6,715 nt of DNA from an uncultured Kangiella sp. (GCA_946481205.1 CAMLNB010000194.1:1-6715), one strand, 5' to 3'; positions 1-6,432 are shown, counted from the stretch's first letter. Translations and numbers: made by a program. The notes: generated by a model not told the origin, from the letters alone.

Positions 1-26
1 ATCTGGGATGGTGGAATCTGGGATGG
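1..26. repeat. Short tandem direct repeat at window edge
   Basis: An 11-bp word, ATCTGGGATGG, occurs at 1-11 and again at 16-26, giving a period of 15 bp. The array is cut by the window start, so the copy number is unknown. A 15-bp period would keep a reading frame open (a five-residue repeat). One frame ends in a TGA at 30-32 and another stays open to about 221, but neither gives a recognisable protein. It may be the 3' end of a gene lying before the window or simple intergenic sequence. Confidence 0.6.
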
Positions 27-107
27 CTCTGACATACGCGGGCTCCTGTCAGCCTGGGGCGACGATGCCGCCATTGTCGCCGATCCGGCATCGGGGTGCT
101 GGCGGCA
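25..107. other. Two inverted repeats in a non-coding stretch
   Basis: Two potential stem-loops follow one another. CTGACA at 29-34 pairs with TGTCAG at 47-52 around a 12-nt loop, and flanking GG/CC could extend it with a bulge. TGCCGCCA at 66-73 pairs perfectly with TGGCGGCA at 100-107, and inside it CCGAT (80-84) pairs with ATCGG (90-94). Neither is followed by a T run, so they are not simple terminators. Together with the terminator at 142-166 they could form the 3' part of a structured transcript on the plus strand, or the 3' UTR of a gene outside the window. No RNA family was recognised. Confidence 0.35.
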
Positions 108-141
108 AAATGCCGCAGCAGTTGGGGAAACGCGGACAACA

Positions 142-166
142 AAAAAGCCGGCGTTGCCGGCTTTTT
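142..166. terminator. Bidirectional intrinsic terminator
   Basis: A perfect stem GCCGGC (147-152) / GCCGGC (156-161) with a 3-nt loop is flanked by A-rich sequence on the left (141-146) and T5 on the right (162-166), and the A/T tracts extend the stem. Read on the minus strand it gives a GC stem followed by six T, 24 bp after the stop of the small secreted protein gene, so it most likely ends that transcript. The five T on the plus strand let it also stop any transcript entering from the left. Confidence 0.88.
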
Positions 167-190
167 GCTGTCTTGAGTTGCACTACGCGG

Positions 191-442
191 TCAGCGTACG
201 AACAACTCCAGAAAATCAATGAAATGCAGGCTCGGCATCTTGTGCGAACCCAGTGCCCAATCGAACCAGCTGACGTCTTGGGCCTTTTCCTGGCACGGTT
301 CTTCAACCGGCTGCGGGCAGGTGCCCTGTTGTTGCGGAACATGACTGTCCTGACCCGGAGTCGGGGCCGGGCAGAGCTGCTCGGCGGCCAAAACCCCAAC
401 GGCACTGAACGCCAGAAAGGCCAGCACGGGCAAACGTTTCAT
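191..442 (-). CDS. Small secreted cysteine-containing protein, unknown function
   Basis: This encodes an 83-residue protein of a family I do not recognise. Residues 1-20 form a clear Sec signal peptide: Lys-Arg after the start, a hydrophobic core, and a likely cleavage after the Ala-Ala at 19-20. No lipobox precedes the first Cys, so a soluble periplasmic or exported product is more likely than a lipoprotein. The mature part is Pro/Gln-rich with three Cys (24, 42, 50). It ends in an aromatic and acidic tail (about 57-83) with Trp59, Trp62 and several Phe, which may form an amphipathic helix. The start at 442 is preferred over an in-frame ATG at 460 because GGAG (454-451) lies 8 nt upstream and because the signal peptide then begins with MKR. 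It is probably a single-gene unit closed by the terminator at 142-166, with 103 bp separating it from the upstream DAHP synthase gene. The odd Cys number leaves one thiol free or engaged between chains. Confidence 0.75.
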   Translation of the reverse strand: MKRLPVLAFLAFSAVGVLAAEQLCPAPTPGQDSHVPQQQGTCPQPVEEPCQEKAQDVSWFDWALGSHKMPSLHFIDFLELFVR

Positions 443-499
443 GATGAGCACTCCATCCAATGGCGCTAAGTCGCGGAAGCCGCGATCACAGCATCGACC

Positions 500-505
500 A
501 TTGTA
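500..505 (-). promoter_or_regulatory. Possible -10 element of the small secreted protein gene
   Basis: On the minus strand TACAAT (five of six matches to TATAAT) lies about 58 bp upstream of the start at 442. No convincing -35 hexamer is found at 16-18 bp. A perfect 6-bp hairpin (TCGCGG 471-476 / CCGCGA 480-485) falls in the predicted leader. The small gene may instead be read through from the DAHP synthase gene, because no T-run terminator is visible between them. Confidence 0.3.
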
Positions 506-545
506 GATCGGTGGACCGGCTTTGGATCACCGCTGGTCGGCTAAA

Positions 546-1922
546 TTATCTAACGTTGGTGCCAGTTACTGACACGGCGCCCAGTTGCCGACCTTGCCGC
601 AGCCGCACGATCGCCAGCGCCATTTCCAACGCCTGTTCACCGTTGAGCCGAGGGTCAACCAGGCTTTCGTAGGCGCGGTCGAGATCGGCCTCGTCCAGGC
701 CGCGGGCGCCACCGAGGCATTCGGTCACCGCTTCGCCGGTCAATTCAAAATGAACGCCGCCGAGTACCGAACCGAGCTGGCGATGAATCGCAAAGGCCTG
801 CTCCAGCTCACTGAGGATGTCATCGAACCGGCGGGTCTTGATGCCGCTGGCGGTCAATTGGGTGTTGCCGTGCATCGGGTCGCAGCACCACAGCACCGGC
901 TGGCCTTCCTGCCGAATCGCTTCGATCAGCGCCGGCAGATGCTGCTGAATCCGGTTGGCGCCAAAGCGATGAATCAGCGTCAACCGACCGGGAATGCGGC
1001 CGGGATTCAGTCGCTCAGCCAGCGCCCGCAATTCCTCCGGCTGCATGCCGGGGCCAACTTTCAGCGCGACCGGGTTGGCGATGCCGCGCAGGTATTCGAT
1101 ATGGGCGCCGTGCCGATCGGCGGTACGCATGCCAACCCAAGGCAAGTGGGTCGACATGTTGTACCAACGGCCGTGTGGGTCATTGGCCGGATCGCTCGGC
1201 CGGGTCAACGCCGATTCGTAGTGCAGATGCAGCGCTTCGTGGCAGGTGAAGAATTCGTTGCGCTCGCGCGGCGCGCTGGCGCCGACGTGTTGCAGCAGCG
1301 CAAACGCTCGTCGCACTTCATCGACGATTTGCTGGTATTCACCGGCGCGACTGCTGCGGGCCATGAAATCGAGATTCCAGTGCTCGGCTTCGGCCAGATC
1401 GGTGAAGCCGCTTTCGGTCAGCGCCCGGATGTAATTGAGCGTCAGCGAGGCGAGGCTGTAACCGGTCAGCAATCGTTGCGGATTCGGCGTGCGCGCGTCG
1501 ACGGAAAATTCGGCTGCATTGATCAAATCGCCGCGGTAACTCGGCAGCGTCAGGCCATCGCGGGTTTCGCTTTCATCGCTGCGCGGTTTGGCGTACTGGC
1601 CGGCAATGCGGCCGACCCGGATGATCGGCACGTTGAGCCCGTGCAGCAGCACCAGGCTCATTTGCAGCAGGATTTTCAGCTTGCCGGTGATGCGTTCGCT
1701 GGTGCAGTCGGCGAAGCTTTCGGCGCAATCGCCACCTTGCAACAGAAAGCGTTTGCCGGCAGCGGCGTCAGCCAGTTGTTGGCGCAAATGCTCGATTTCG
1801 CTGACTGTTACCAGCGGCGGCAAGCGGCGCAATTCCGTCGTCGCGCGCGCCAGCGCAGCGGCGTCAGGGTAGGGCGGAAACTGGCGCAGCGGCAAAGCCT
1901 GCCAGGAGTCGGGATGCCACAT
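546..1922 (-). CDS. Class II 3-deoxy-7-phosphoheptulonate (DAHP) synthase
   Basis: The cytoplasmic enzyme condenses phosphoenolpyruvate with erythrose 4-phosphate, the first step of the shikimate pathway to aromatic amino acids. The 458 residues show the signatures of the class II (plant/mycobacterial AroG-type) family: QGGDCAESF (62-70), GRIAGQYAKPRS (104-115), STHLPWVGMRT (257-267), CDPMHGNT (347-354), HFELTGEAVTECLGG (391-405) and DPRLN (423-427). By alignment from memory with Mycobacterium tuberculosis DAHP synthase, the metal ligands are Cys66, His351, Glu393 and Asp423. The PEP-binding residues are Arg105, Lys288 and Arg319. All are present, so the enzyme should be active. The N-terminus before the first Cys ligand is about 21 residues shorter than in M. 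tuberculosis. The ATG at 1922 is the first possible start, since an in-frame TAG lies three codons upstream (1931-1929), and GGTGGT (1936-1931) is a plausible ribosome site. It lies 140 bp downstream of the PilZ gene and is probably transcribed separately. No aromatic-rich leader peptide or TyrR box was seen. The symbol is left blank because class II enzymes are named inconsistently. Confidence 0.96.
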   Translation of the reverse strand: MWHPDSWQALPLRQFPPYPDAAALARATTELRRLPPLVTVSEIEHLRQQLADAAAGKRFLLQGGDCAESFADCTSERITGKLKILLQMSLVLLHGLNVPIIRVGRIAGQYAKPRSDESETRDGLTLPSYRGDLINAAEFSVDARTPNPQRLLTGYSLASLTLNYIRALTESGFTDLAEAEHWNLDFMARSSRAGEYQQIVDEVRRAFALLQHVGASAPRERNEFFTCHEALHLHYESALTRPSDPANDPHGRWYNMSTHLPWVGMRTADRHGAHIEYLRGIANPVALKVGPGMQPEELRALAERLNPGRIPGRLTLIHRFGANRIQQHLPALIEAIRQEGQPVLWCCDPMHGNTQLTASGIKTRRFDDILSELEQAFAIHRQLGSVLGGVHFELTGEAVTECLGGARGLDEADLDRAYESLVDPRLNGEQALEMALAIVRLRQGRQLGAVSVTGTNVR

Positions 1923-2062
1923 GGTGAGCTACCACCGGGCCGTGACCGGCACCGGTTTCGGACGTGGGTAGCGCGCGTCGGAAAGTTGCAATGCCGCCAT
2001 CGTACACCCGGCGCCTGTCGCCTGCATGACGGTGATCAGTCTTGTGGCGCGGAAAAGCCGGC
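1923..2062. other. Intergenic region upstream of DAHP synthase
   Basis: This 140-bp gap separates the stop of the tandem-PilZ gene from the start of the DAHP synthase gene on the same strand. It must hold any promoter for the latter, but only a weak TACGAT-like -10 is visible on the minus strand. A small GC-rich palindrome (ACCGG/CCGGT) lies near 1943-1954. No T-run terminator for the upstream gene is clear, so partial read-through is possible. Confidence 0.4.
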
Positions 2063-4315
2063 TCAGAACGGCAGCCCCTGTGCCAGCGCCTGCTGTGCCG
2101 GTGCGCTGATGTCGAACAGGCTGCCGACCCCGACAAGCCGATCCAGTTCATTGCGGAACGCGGTGGCGCGGTGCCGGGAGTTGCCGAGGATCGGCAACAG
2201 GGCATCGTCGAGTTCGCGTCGCGGCAGACTCGGTACCGGCGTCAGAATCAGCGTGAACAATCGTGCTCCTTGCTGCAGCAACATGCGCAGCGCCGCCGGA
2301 TCGCTATCCGCAGCGAGCACCTGCCAACGCAAGCCGGATGTGCGGGTCAGCAGCAGACGCCGATGCACGGTGCGCTCGACTGCACCAACGGCGTTGCAGC
2401 AATCGGCGAGCACATCGTAAAGCACCGGCAAGTCCGCCAATGCTGCCAACACCGCCTGCCGGTCGGGGCCATCAAACGGCGCCACCGGCGCCGCGCCGTT
2501 GCGATGGCCAATCGCCAACAATTGCGGGTGCTTGTCTTCATCGCGGGCGAGAAAAATCGGGCAGGCGACCAGGCCTTGCACCAACATTTGTTCCGACAAC
2601 TGTGCTTCGGCAGTTTCTTGTTGTTCGCTGTGGCAGACCGCGAGTCGGCCGCGATTCTGCTGAATGATGTGGGCAAAAAAACGCGCAGCGCGATGGCCGA
2701 TGATGCGGAAATCGCGTTCCAGCGTCAGATGCCGATCCCATTGCCGAACGACCCGATACGGTTGATCGGCCAGCTCTTCCGGCTCTTTGACTTTTTGCTG
2801 CAGCACCGGGAAGCTGATCCGCAGCAGTTCGCGCGGTTCCAGATGGCAATCGGTTTGCAGTTCGATGCCGAGCCCGTTGATTGAAAAATCGATCGATTCG
2901 CCCGCCAATTCGGCGCCGGATTCGCGGTGCAGCAGCACCGGCGTGCGGTAACGAAAGCGCTCCTGTTTGCGGCCGCCGCGCAGGCCCATCGCGGTCAGCG
3001 GTGCGCTGCTCGGGGTCGGTTCCAGGCGATCTTTGCTGAGCGCGAATTCGCGCAGCCAATCCGGCAGTGGTGCCTCGGTTTCGTGTTCGGGCAGTGGCCC
3101 GAGCGGCACCACCACCAGTGCGGTATCGAGTTGCTGCAAGCGCTGTTGCCAGGCCAGCACCACGCCGGCCAATTCATCCGGCAGCATGTCCAGCACCGCT
3201 TGAATGCGCGCTGCTTCCAGCGGTTTGATGCGCTGGGCCAGTGCGGCGACGGCCACCCAGTGTGGCCGCAGCGCGGCAAATTCGCTGCGCCGTGCCGCTG
3301 TCAGCGCCGCGACTGGCACTAGATAATCACCGCGACTACTGCGTAGCCAATAGGCCAATTGCGGCAGCGTTTGTGGCTGCTCCGTTGGCGTCAGCGTTGC
3401 CAGTTGCCGGCTGAACCGTTCGGCCAGCGCTGGCAATTCACTGAGGCTGTGTTGGCGCTGCCAGTCGCTGGCGCTGGTGACAAATTGCAGCGCTGCCGCC
3501 GCTTGCTCAGCGGTCGCGGCTGGTTGCTGCAAGAACGCCTGGGCGTACCAAGCGCTCTGCGTATACAGGCGCTCGTACAAGCGGGCATAGGTGGCCGGCA
3601 GCGCGTCTTTCAGTTCCAGTTTGTAACGGGCGAGTTGGGCGTCGATAAAACCGGGCACGAAGGCATCGAAAGCATGCTCACCGGCGCGCATCAAGCGTTT
3701 CAGGCGCAGCACATTGCGCTCGCCGTCGCGATCACAGCCGAGCACTTTGTAAGCGATGCTGCCGAGCGGTTCGCCAGCGCGCTGCTGCAATTCGTCGTAA
3801 TGCAAGAGCACGATGCTGTCGACGGCGAGCTGATGCTCGGCGCCGATATGCACGCGCACGCCAAGCAGCGACAAGTCGAGGGTTTTGCCGGCCAGTTTGC
3901 TGTTGTCGGCCGCCTCCGGTTCGAGTGTGATCGCGGAGACAAAATTCATTCGCGATTCGTGCCGGTGTGGCCGGTAGCCAAACGGGATCAAGCGAATGGC
4001 TTCTTCACCGAGCTGGGCCGGTTCGCGTTGGCTGCTGGTGATCGGCGCCGCGGCAGCTTCGGCCTCGCGGCTGGCGATGGTGCGTTCAAACACGCCGATG
4101 GTGTAGCGGCCTTTGTAGGCGGTCATTGCCGCTTCAAACGCGGCGATGGCGACATCATCAAGCCAATGCGTGCGGCCGCCATGCGGGTAGGCGCGGCAGC
4201 GTTTGCCGCGTTCCGGGCGCAGATCAATGGTGCGCAGACAGGGTTGTTCGAGCCGGCGCGCCTCCAGCGGATCGATGGTCGATCGGCGGTTGGCGGGCGG
4301 TTTGGTATCGGCCAT
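2063..4315 (-). CDS. Large tandem PilZ-domain protein (probable cyclic di-GMP receptor)
   Basis: This 750-residue cytoplasmic protein carries two separate PilZ-type regions. The first, about residues 112-210, has RxxxR at Arg118-Arg122 and DxSxxG at Asp147-Gly152 (DLSLLG). The second, about 448-550, has RxxxR at Arg453-Arg457 (RFRYR) and DxSxxG at Asp476-Gly481 (DFSING). These are the two motifs that contact cyclic di-GMP in known PilZ proteins. Between them, about 220-425, is a mostly helical segment rich in Ala, Gln and Leu. The C-terminal 200 residues (about 555-750) match no domain I recognise. There is no signal peptide or membrane segment. The ATG at 4315 is fixed by an in-frame TGA four codons upstream, and GAG (4326-4324) lies 8 nt before it. 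The gene is divergent from radA. I infer that it is a regulatory receptor of motility, adhesion or polysaccharide, but its partner is unknown. The second PilZ region is more secure than the first, whose fit rests on motifs alone. Confidence 0.87.
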   Translation of the reverse strand: MADTKPPANRRSTIDPLEARRLEQPCLRTIDLRPERGKRCRAYPHGGRTHWLDDVAIAAFEAAMTAYKGRYTIGVFERTIASREAEAAAAPITSSQREPAQLGEEAIRLIPFGYRPHRHESRMNFVSAITLEPEAADNSKLAGKTLDLSLLGVRVHIGAEHQLAVDSIVLLHYDELQQRAGEPLGSIAYKVLGCDRDGERNVLRLKRLMRAGEHAFDAFVPGFIDAQLARYKLELKDALPATYARLYERLYTQSAWYAQAFLQQPAATAEQAAAALQFVTSASDWQRQHSLSELPALAERFSRQLATLTPTEQPQTLPQLAYWLRSSRGDYLVPVAALTAARRSEFAALRPHWVAVAALAQRIKPLEAARIQAVLDMLPDELAGVVLAWQQRLQQLDTALVVVPLGPLPEHETEAPLPDWLREFALSKDRLEPTPSSAPLTAMGLRGGRKQERFRYRTPVLLHRESGAELAGESIDFSINGLGIELQTDCHLEPRELLRISFPVLQQKVKEPEELADQPYRVVRQWDRHLTLERDFRIIGHRAARFFAHIIQQNRGRLAVCHSEQQETAEAQLSEQMLVQGLVACPIFLARDEDKHPQLLAIGHRNGAAPVAPFDGPDRQAVLAALADLPVLYDVLADCCNAVGAVERTVHRRLLLTRTSGLRWQVLAADSDPAALRMLLQQGARLFTLILTPVPSLPRRELDDALLPILGNSRHRATAFRNELDRLVGVGSLFDISAPAQQALAQGLPF

Positions 4316-4423
4316 TTGTTGTTCTCATCGGTGACTGCGCCGAGTGTGCCACGCGCCGGCCGTGCCAGCGAAACCGATGCTGTGATGGAACCGGCAGGGT
4401 TTTGCTGGCAAGGACGCACTGAC

Positions 4424-4434
4424 GCTGTTACAGC
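4424..4434. promoter_or_regulatory. Perfect 11-bp palindrome in the divergent pilZ/radA region
   Basis: GCTGTTACAGC is a perfect palindrome with 5-bp arms around a central T, roughly midway in the 224-bp divergent region 4316-4539. A second short palindrome (TTGCTGGCAA, 4402-4411) lies just to its left. The CTGT/ACAG arms resemble half-sites of the LexA box, but the 8-bp spacing of a real LexA operator is absent. It could be an operator for another factor or chance. Confidence 0.25.
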
Positions 4435-4499
4435 ATAGTTGCTAACGCCGGGCGGCGGAGCGTGCGTGAGCGCCGCTCGCGCTGCCGGCAAGGGATGGC

Positions 4500-4505
4500 G
4501 ATAAT
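4500..4505 (+). promoter_or_regulatory. Possible -10 element of radA
   Basis: GATAAT (five of six matches to TATAAT) stands out from a very GC-rich surround, 34 bp before the radA ATG. It would give a leader of roughly 28 nt and supports the start at 4540 over the upstream in-frame ATGs. The -35 position is GC-rich and a poor match, so the promoter may need an activator or be elsewhere. Confidence 0.35.
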
Positions 4506-4539
4506 GCCGCCTCGCGTAAGCCAAGGGTTATCGGCCGTC

Positions 4540-5904
4540 ATGGCAAAAAATAAAACCGTTTATGTCTGTGCCGCCTGCGGCGCGGTCAGCAGCAAATGGG
4601 CCGGCCAATGCGGCGACTGCGGTGCCTGGAATACCTTCAGCGAACAGGTCGAAGCGCCGGCGAGTGCGCGCAGCGGCCGTTTTGCCGGTTACAGCGGCAC
4701 GGCCTCGCAAGTGACCCGACTGACCGCCGTCGCACCCGGGCAAATCGAGCGCTGGCCGACCGGTGCCGGTGAGCTCGACCGGGTGCTCGGGGGCGGTTTG
4801 GTGCCGGGCTCGGTGGTGCTGCTCGGCGGCGACCCCGGCATCGGCAAATCGACCTTGCTGACCCAGACCCTGTGTCTGCTGGCGCAGACTCGACCGGCCT
4901 TGTACGTCACCGGCGAAGAATCACTCGAACAGGTCAGCTTGCGCGCGCAGCGGCTGGGTTTGGGCGAATCACCGCTGGCCTTGCTGGCCGAAACCCAGGT
5001 CGAGCGCATCATCGCCACGGCCGAAGTCGAGAAGCCGCAGGTCATGGTGGTCGACTCAGTGCAGACGCTGTACACCGAGCAGCTGCAAAGCGCGCCCGGC
5101 GGCGTGTCGCAGGTGCGCGAAAGCGCCGCGCAGCTGACCCGCTTTGCCAAGCAGACCGGCACCGCGCTGTTTCTGGTCGGCCATGTCACCAAGGACGGCG
5201 CACTGGCCGGTCCGCGCGTGCTCGAACACATGGTCGATGCCGTGCTTTATTTCGAAGGCGAAAGTGATGGCCGCTACCGACTGGTCCGGGCGGTGAAAAA
5301 CCGCTTCGGCGCCGTAAACGAGCTTGGCGTGTTCGCGATGACCGAAGCGGGTTTGAAGGAAGTGAAGAACCCGTCGGCGATTTTCCTGTCACGCAGCAGC
5401 GATCCGGTGGCCGGTTCGCTGGTCACTGCGACCTGGGAAGGCACCCGACCGCTGTTGGTCGAGGTGCAGGCGCTGGTTGATGAAACCAAGGCCGGCAATC
5501 CACGCCGGGTCGCAGTCGGCCTCGATGGCAACCGCTTGGCGATGCTGCTGGCGGTGCTGCACCGTCACGGTGGAGTGATCACTTACGATCAGGATGTGTT
5601 CCTGAACGTGGTCGGTGGTGTCCGGGTGCTGGAGACCGGCGCTGATCTGCCACAGCTGTTGGCGGTGCTGTCGAGCCTGCGCAACCGGCCGCTCGATCAT
5701 GGCTTGATCAGCTTCGGCGAGGTTGGCCTGGCCGGAGAATTGCGGCCGGTGCCGAACGGTCAGGATCGGCTGAAGGAAGCGGCCAAGCACGGCTTCCAAC
5801 GGGCGATTGTGCCGGCCGCCAATGCGCCGCGGACGCCGATCCCGAACATGCGGGTGCAGGCGGTCAAAACCTTGGGCGAGGCCTTGTCGGTGGCGTTCGA
5901 GTGA
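4540..5904 (+). CDS. radA: DNA repair protein RadA
   Basis: RadA (also called Sms) is a hexameric ATP-dependent DNA helicase-like protein that drives branch migration of RecA recombination intermediates and helps process stalled forks. At 454 residues it is close to the roughly 460 usual for the family. The domains run in order. An N-terminal zinc finger has Cys10, Cys13, Cys24 and Cys27. A RecA-like ATPase has Walker A GDPGIGKST (97-105) and Walker B VMVVDS (168-173). The RadA-specific KNRFG motif is at 253-257. The C-terminal half (about 275-454) is a Lon-protease-like domain, known in this family to serve DNA binding rather than proteolysis. All key residues are present. The frame stays open upstream to 4462, but the family's N-terminus (MAKNKTVYVC) fixes the ATG at 4540. 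AAGGG at 4523-4527 is a rather distant ribosome site. Its stop is 35 bp from that of the convergent MapZ-like gene, the same neighbour as in Pseudomonas aeruginosa (PA4608/PA4609). Confidence 0.98.
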   Translation: MAKNKTVYVCAACGAVSSKWAGQCGDCGAWNTFSEQVEAPASARSGRFAGYSGTASQVTRLTAVAPGQIERWPTGAGELDRVLGGGLVPGSVVLLGGDPGIGKSTLLTQTLCLLAQTRPALYVTGEESLEQVSLRAQRLGLGESPLALLAETQVERIIATAEVEKPQVMVVDSVQTLYTEQLQSAPGGVSQVRESAAQLTRFAKQTGTALFLVGHVTKDGALAGPRVLEHMVDAVLYFEGESDGRYRLVRAVKNRFGAVNELGVFAMTEAGLKEVKNPSAIFLSRSSDPVAGSLVTATWEGTRPLLVEVQALVDETKAGNPRRVAVGLDGNRLAMLLAVLHRHGGVITYDQDVFLNVVGGVRVLETGADLPQLLAVLSSLRNRPLDHGLISFGEVGLAGELRPVPNGQDRLKEAAKHGFQRAIVPAANAPRTPIPNMRVQAVKTLGEALSVAFE

Positions 5905-5939
5905 GAGGAAAGGCTGGGCGCTGGTAATGGGGAGCACTG

Positions 5940-6305
5940 CTAAGGCTGCAGCGCCGGCAGCTCCCGTTCGAGCAAGGCGCTGTCGCCCAGATTGAGCTCC
6001 ACCAGCCGGCGCAGGTGGGTGATGCTGTCGACGTCGATGTTGACGCATTCCAGACCGAGCACGCTCTCGCGCTCATGCGCCACCTCGACCTGCATCCGGA
6101 TGGCGGTTTCGTCGTCGAGTGGGATTTCCAGCGTCAGCGGTGTCATCAGGCTGACATCACGGTATTCGGCCGGCACTGCGACCAGCGCGCCGTGCAGCGA
6201 GACATCGTGGACATCGCAAGGCACGCGGCCGTTGGCGTCGCACAGGAAGGCGCCGGTGAAAAAATCGACCCGCCGGAACCGGCGGCGGTCATCGTGGCTG
6301 GGCAT
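5940..6305 (-). CDS. mapZ: Small PilZ protein, MapZ (PA4608) homologue
   Basis: This single-domain PilZ protein of 121 residues should act as a cytoplasmic cyclic di-GMP receptor. In Pseudomonas aeruginosa MapZ (PA4608), ligand binding promotes interaction with the chemotaxis methyltransferase CheR1 and alters flagellar switching. The N-terminal RRRFRR contains RxxxR (Arg8-Arg12) and DVSLHG (34-39) is the second ligand motif. The C-terminal helix, around DSITHLRRLVELNLGD (93-108), is nearly identical to PA4608 as I recall it. One difference stands out: the residue aligned with Trp77, reported to stack on the ligand, is His77. The ORF is open to an ATG at 6395. The start at 6305 is preferred because it matches the PA4608 N-terminus (MPSHDDRRRF) and keeps the putative -10 upstream. 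No good Shine-Dalgarno sequence precedes it. It is convergent with radA and divergent from motA, and the motA neighbour fits a motility role. The CheR link here is inferred from homology only. Confidence 0.92.
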   Translation of the reverse strand: MPSHDDRRRFRRVDFFTGAFLCDANGRVPCDVHDVSLHGALVAVPAEYRDVSLMTPLTLEIPLDDETAIRMQVEVAHERESVLGLECVNIDVDSITHLRRLVELNLGDSALLERELPALQP

Positions 6306-6336
6306 GGCAGGTGGGCCGCAAGACGTTCTGCCGGCA

Positions 6337-6342
6337 AGTATA
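6337..6342 (-). promoter_or_regulatory. Possible -10 element of the mapZ-like gene
   Basis: On the minus strand TATACT (five of six matches to TATAAT) lies 32 bp before the start codon at 6305, predicting a short leader of about 25 nt. No clear -35 hexamer is found at 16-18 bp. The long in-frame extension beyond 6305 would have to run across this element, which argues for the shorter protein. Confidence 0.4.
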
Positions 6343-6377
6343 GAACCCTGGTTGCGAACCGATCGGCAGTTTCGGAC

Positions 6378-6405
6378 TTGGCGTAATCGCCGCATGCACT
6401 ATTCT
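6378..6405 (+). promoter_or_regulatory. Possible sigma-70 promoter upstream of motA
   Basis: TTGGCG (6378-6383) and TATTCT (6400-6405), separated by 16 bp, each match four of six consensus positions. The start point would be near 6412, giving a leader of about 47 nt to the motA ATG. It is weaker than the nearby sigma-54-like element and may be chance. Confidence 0.25.
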
Positions 6406-6416
6406 TGTGGTCGGGC

Positions 6417-6432
6417 CGGCACGATGGTTGCC
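6417..6432 (+). promoter_or_regulatory. Sigma-54-like -24/-12 element before motA
   Basis: The sequence CGGCACG-ATGG-TTGCC fits the sigma-54 (RpoN) pattern TGGCACG-N4-TTGCW, apart from C for T at the first position and C at the last. The invariant GG (6418-6419) and GC (6430-6431) are exactly 10 bp apart, as required. Transcription would start near 6443, about 16 nt before the motA ATG. Many flagellar genes of polar flagellates are RpoN-dependent, although motA is often under FliA, and no FliA-type box was found here. No enhancer-binding site was identified. Confidence 0.5.

Noticed and set aside
1..221. Open frame from the window edge with an Asp/Gly-rich, dockerin-like look
   Set aside because: The resemblance is a few residues only, the frame runs through the terminator at 142-166, and no start is visible in the window.
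8..469. 153-codon plus-strand ORF covering the left end
   Set aside because: It reads straight through the strong terminator and across the signal-peptide gene on the other strand, with low-complexity basic composition.
2040..2085. Possible terminator at the end of the tandem-PilZ gene
   Set aside because: Only a 4-bp stem overlapping the stop codon and a run of four T could be found, too weak to call.
585..2420. 611-codon plus-strand ORF opposite the DAHP synthase and PilZ genes
   Set aside because: It starts at TTG, has no family resemblance, and lies opposite a certain enzyme gene and across an intergenic gap. Third-position GC bias explains its length.
3359..4438. 359-codon plus-strand ORF opposite the tandem-PilZ gene
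   Set aside because: Its translation matches nothing recognisable and it lies opposite clear PilZ motifs. It is an antisense shadow, as is the ORF at 2042-2884.
4462..4539. N-terminal extension of RadA by 26 residues
   Set aside because: The extension is Arg-rich and unlike the family, and the normal RadA N-terminus begins exactly at 4540. The putative -10 element also lies inside the extension.
5905..5961. Terminator between the convergent radA and mapZ-like genes
   Set aside because: The 35-bp gap has no GC stem followed by T. The GCTGC/GCAGC hairpin at 5945-5961 lies in the coding end of the PilZ gene and lacks a T run.
6306..6395. N-terminal extension of the MapZ-like protein by 30 residues
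   Set aside because: It has no counterpart in PA4608 and would cover the likely -10 element at 6337-6342.
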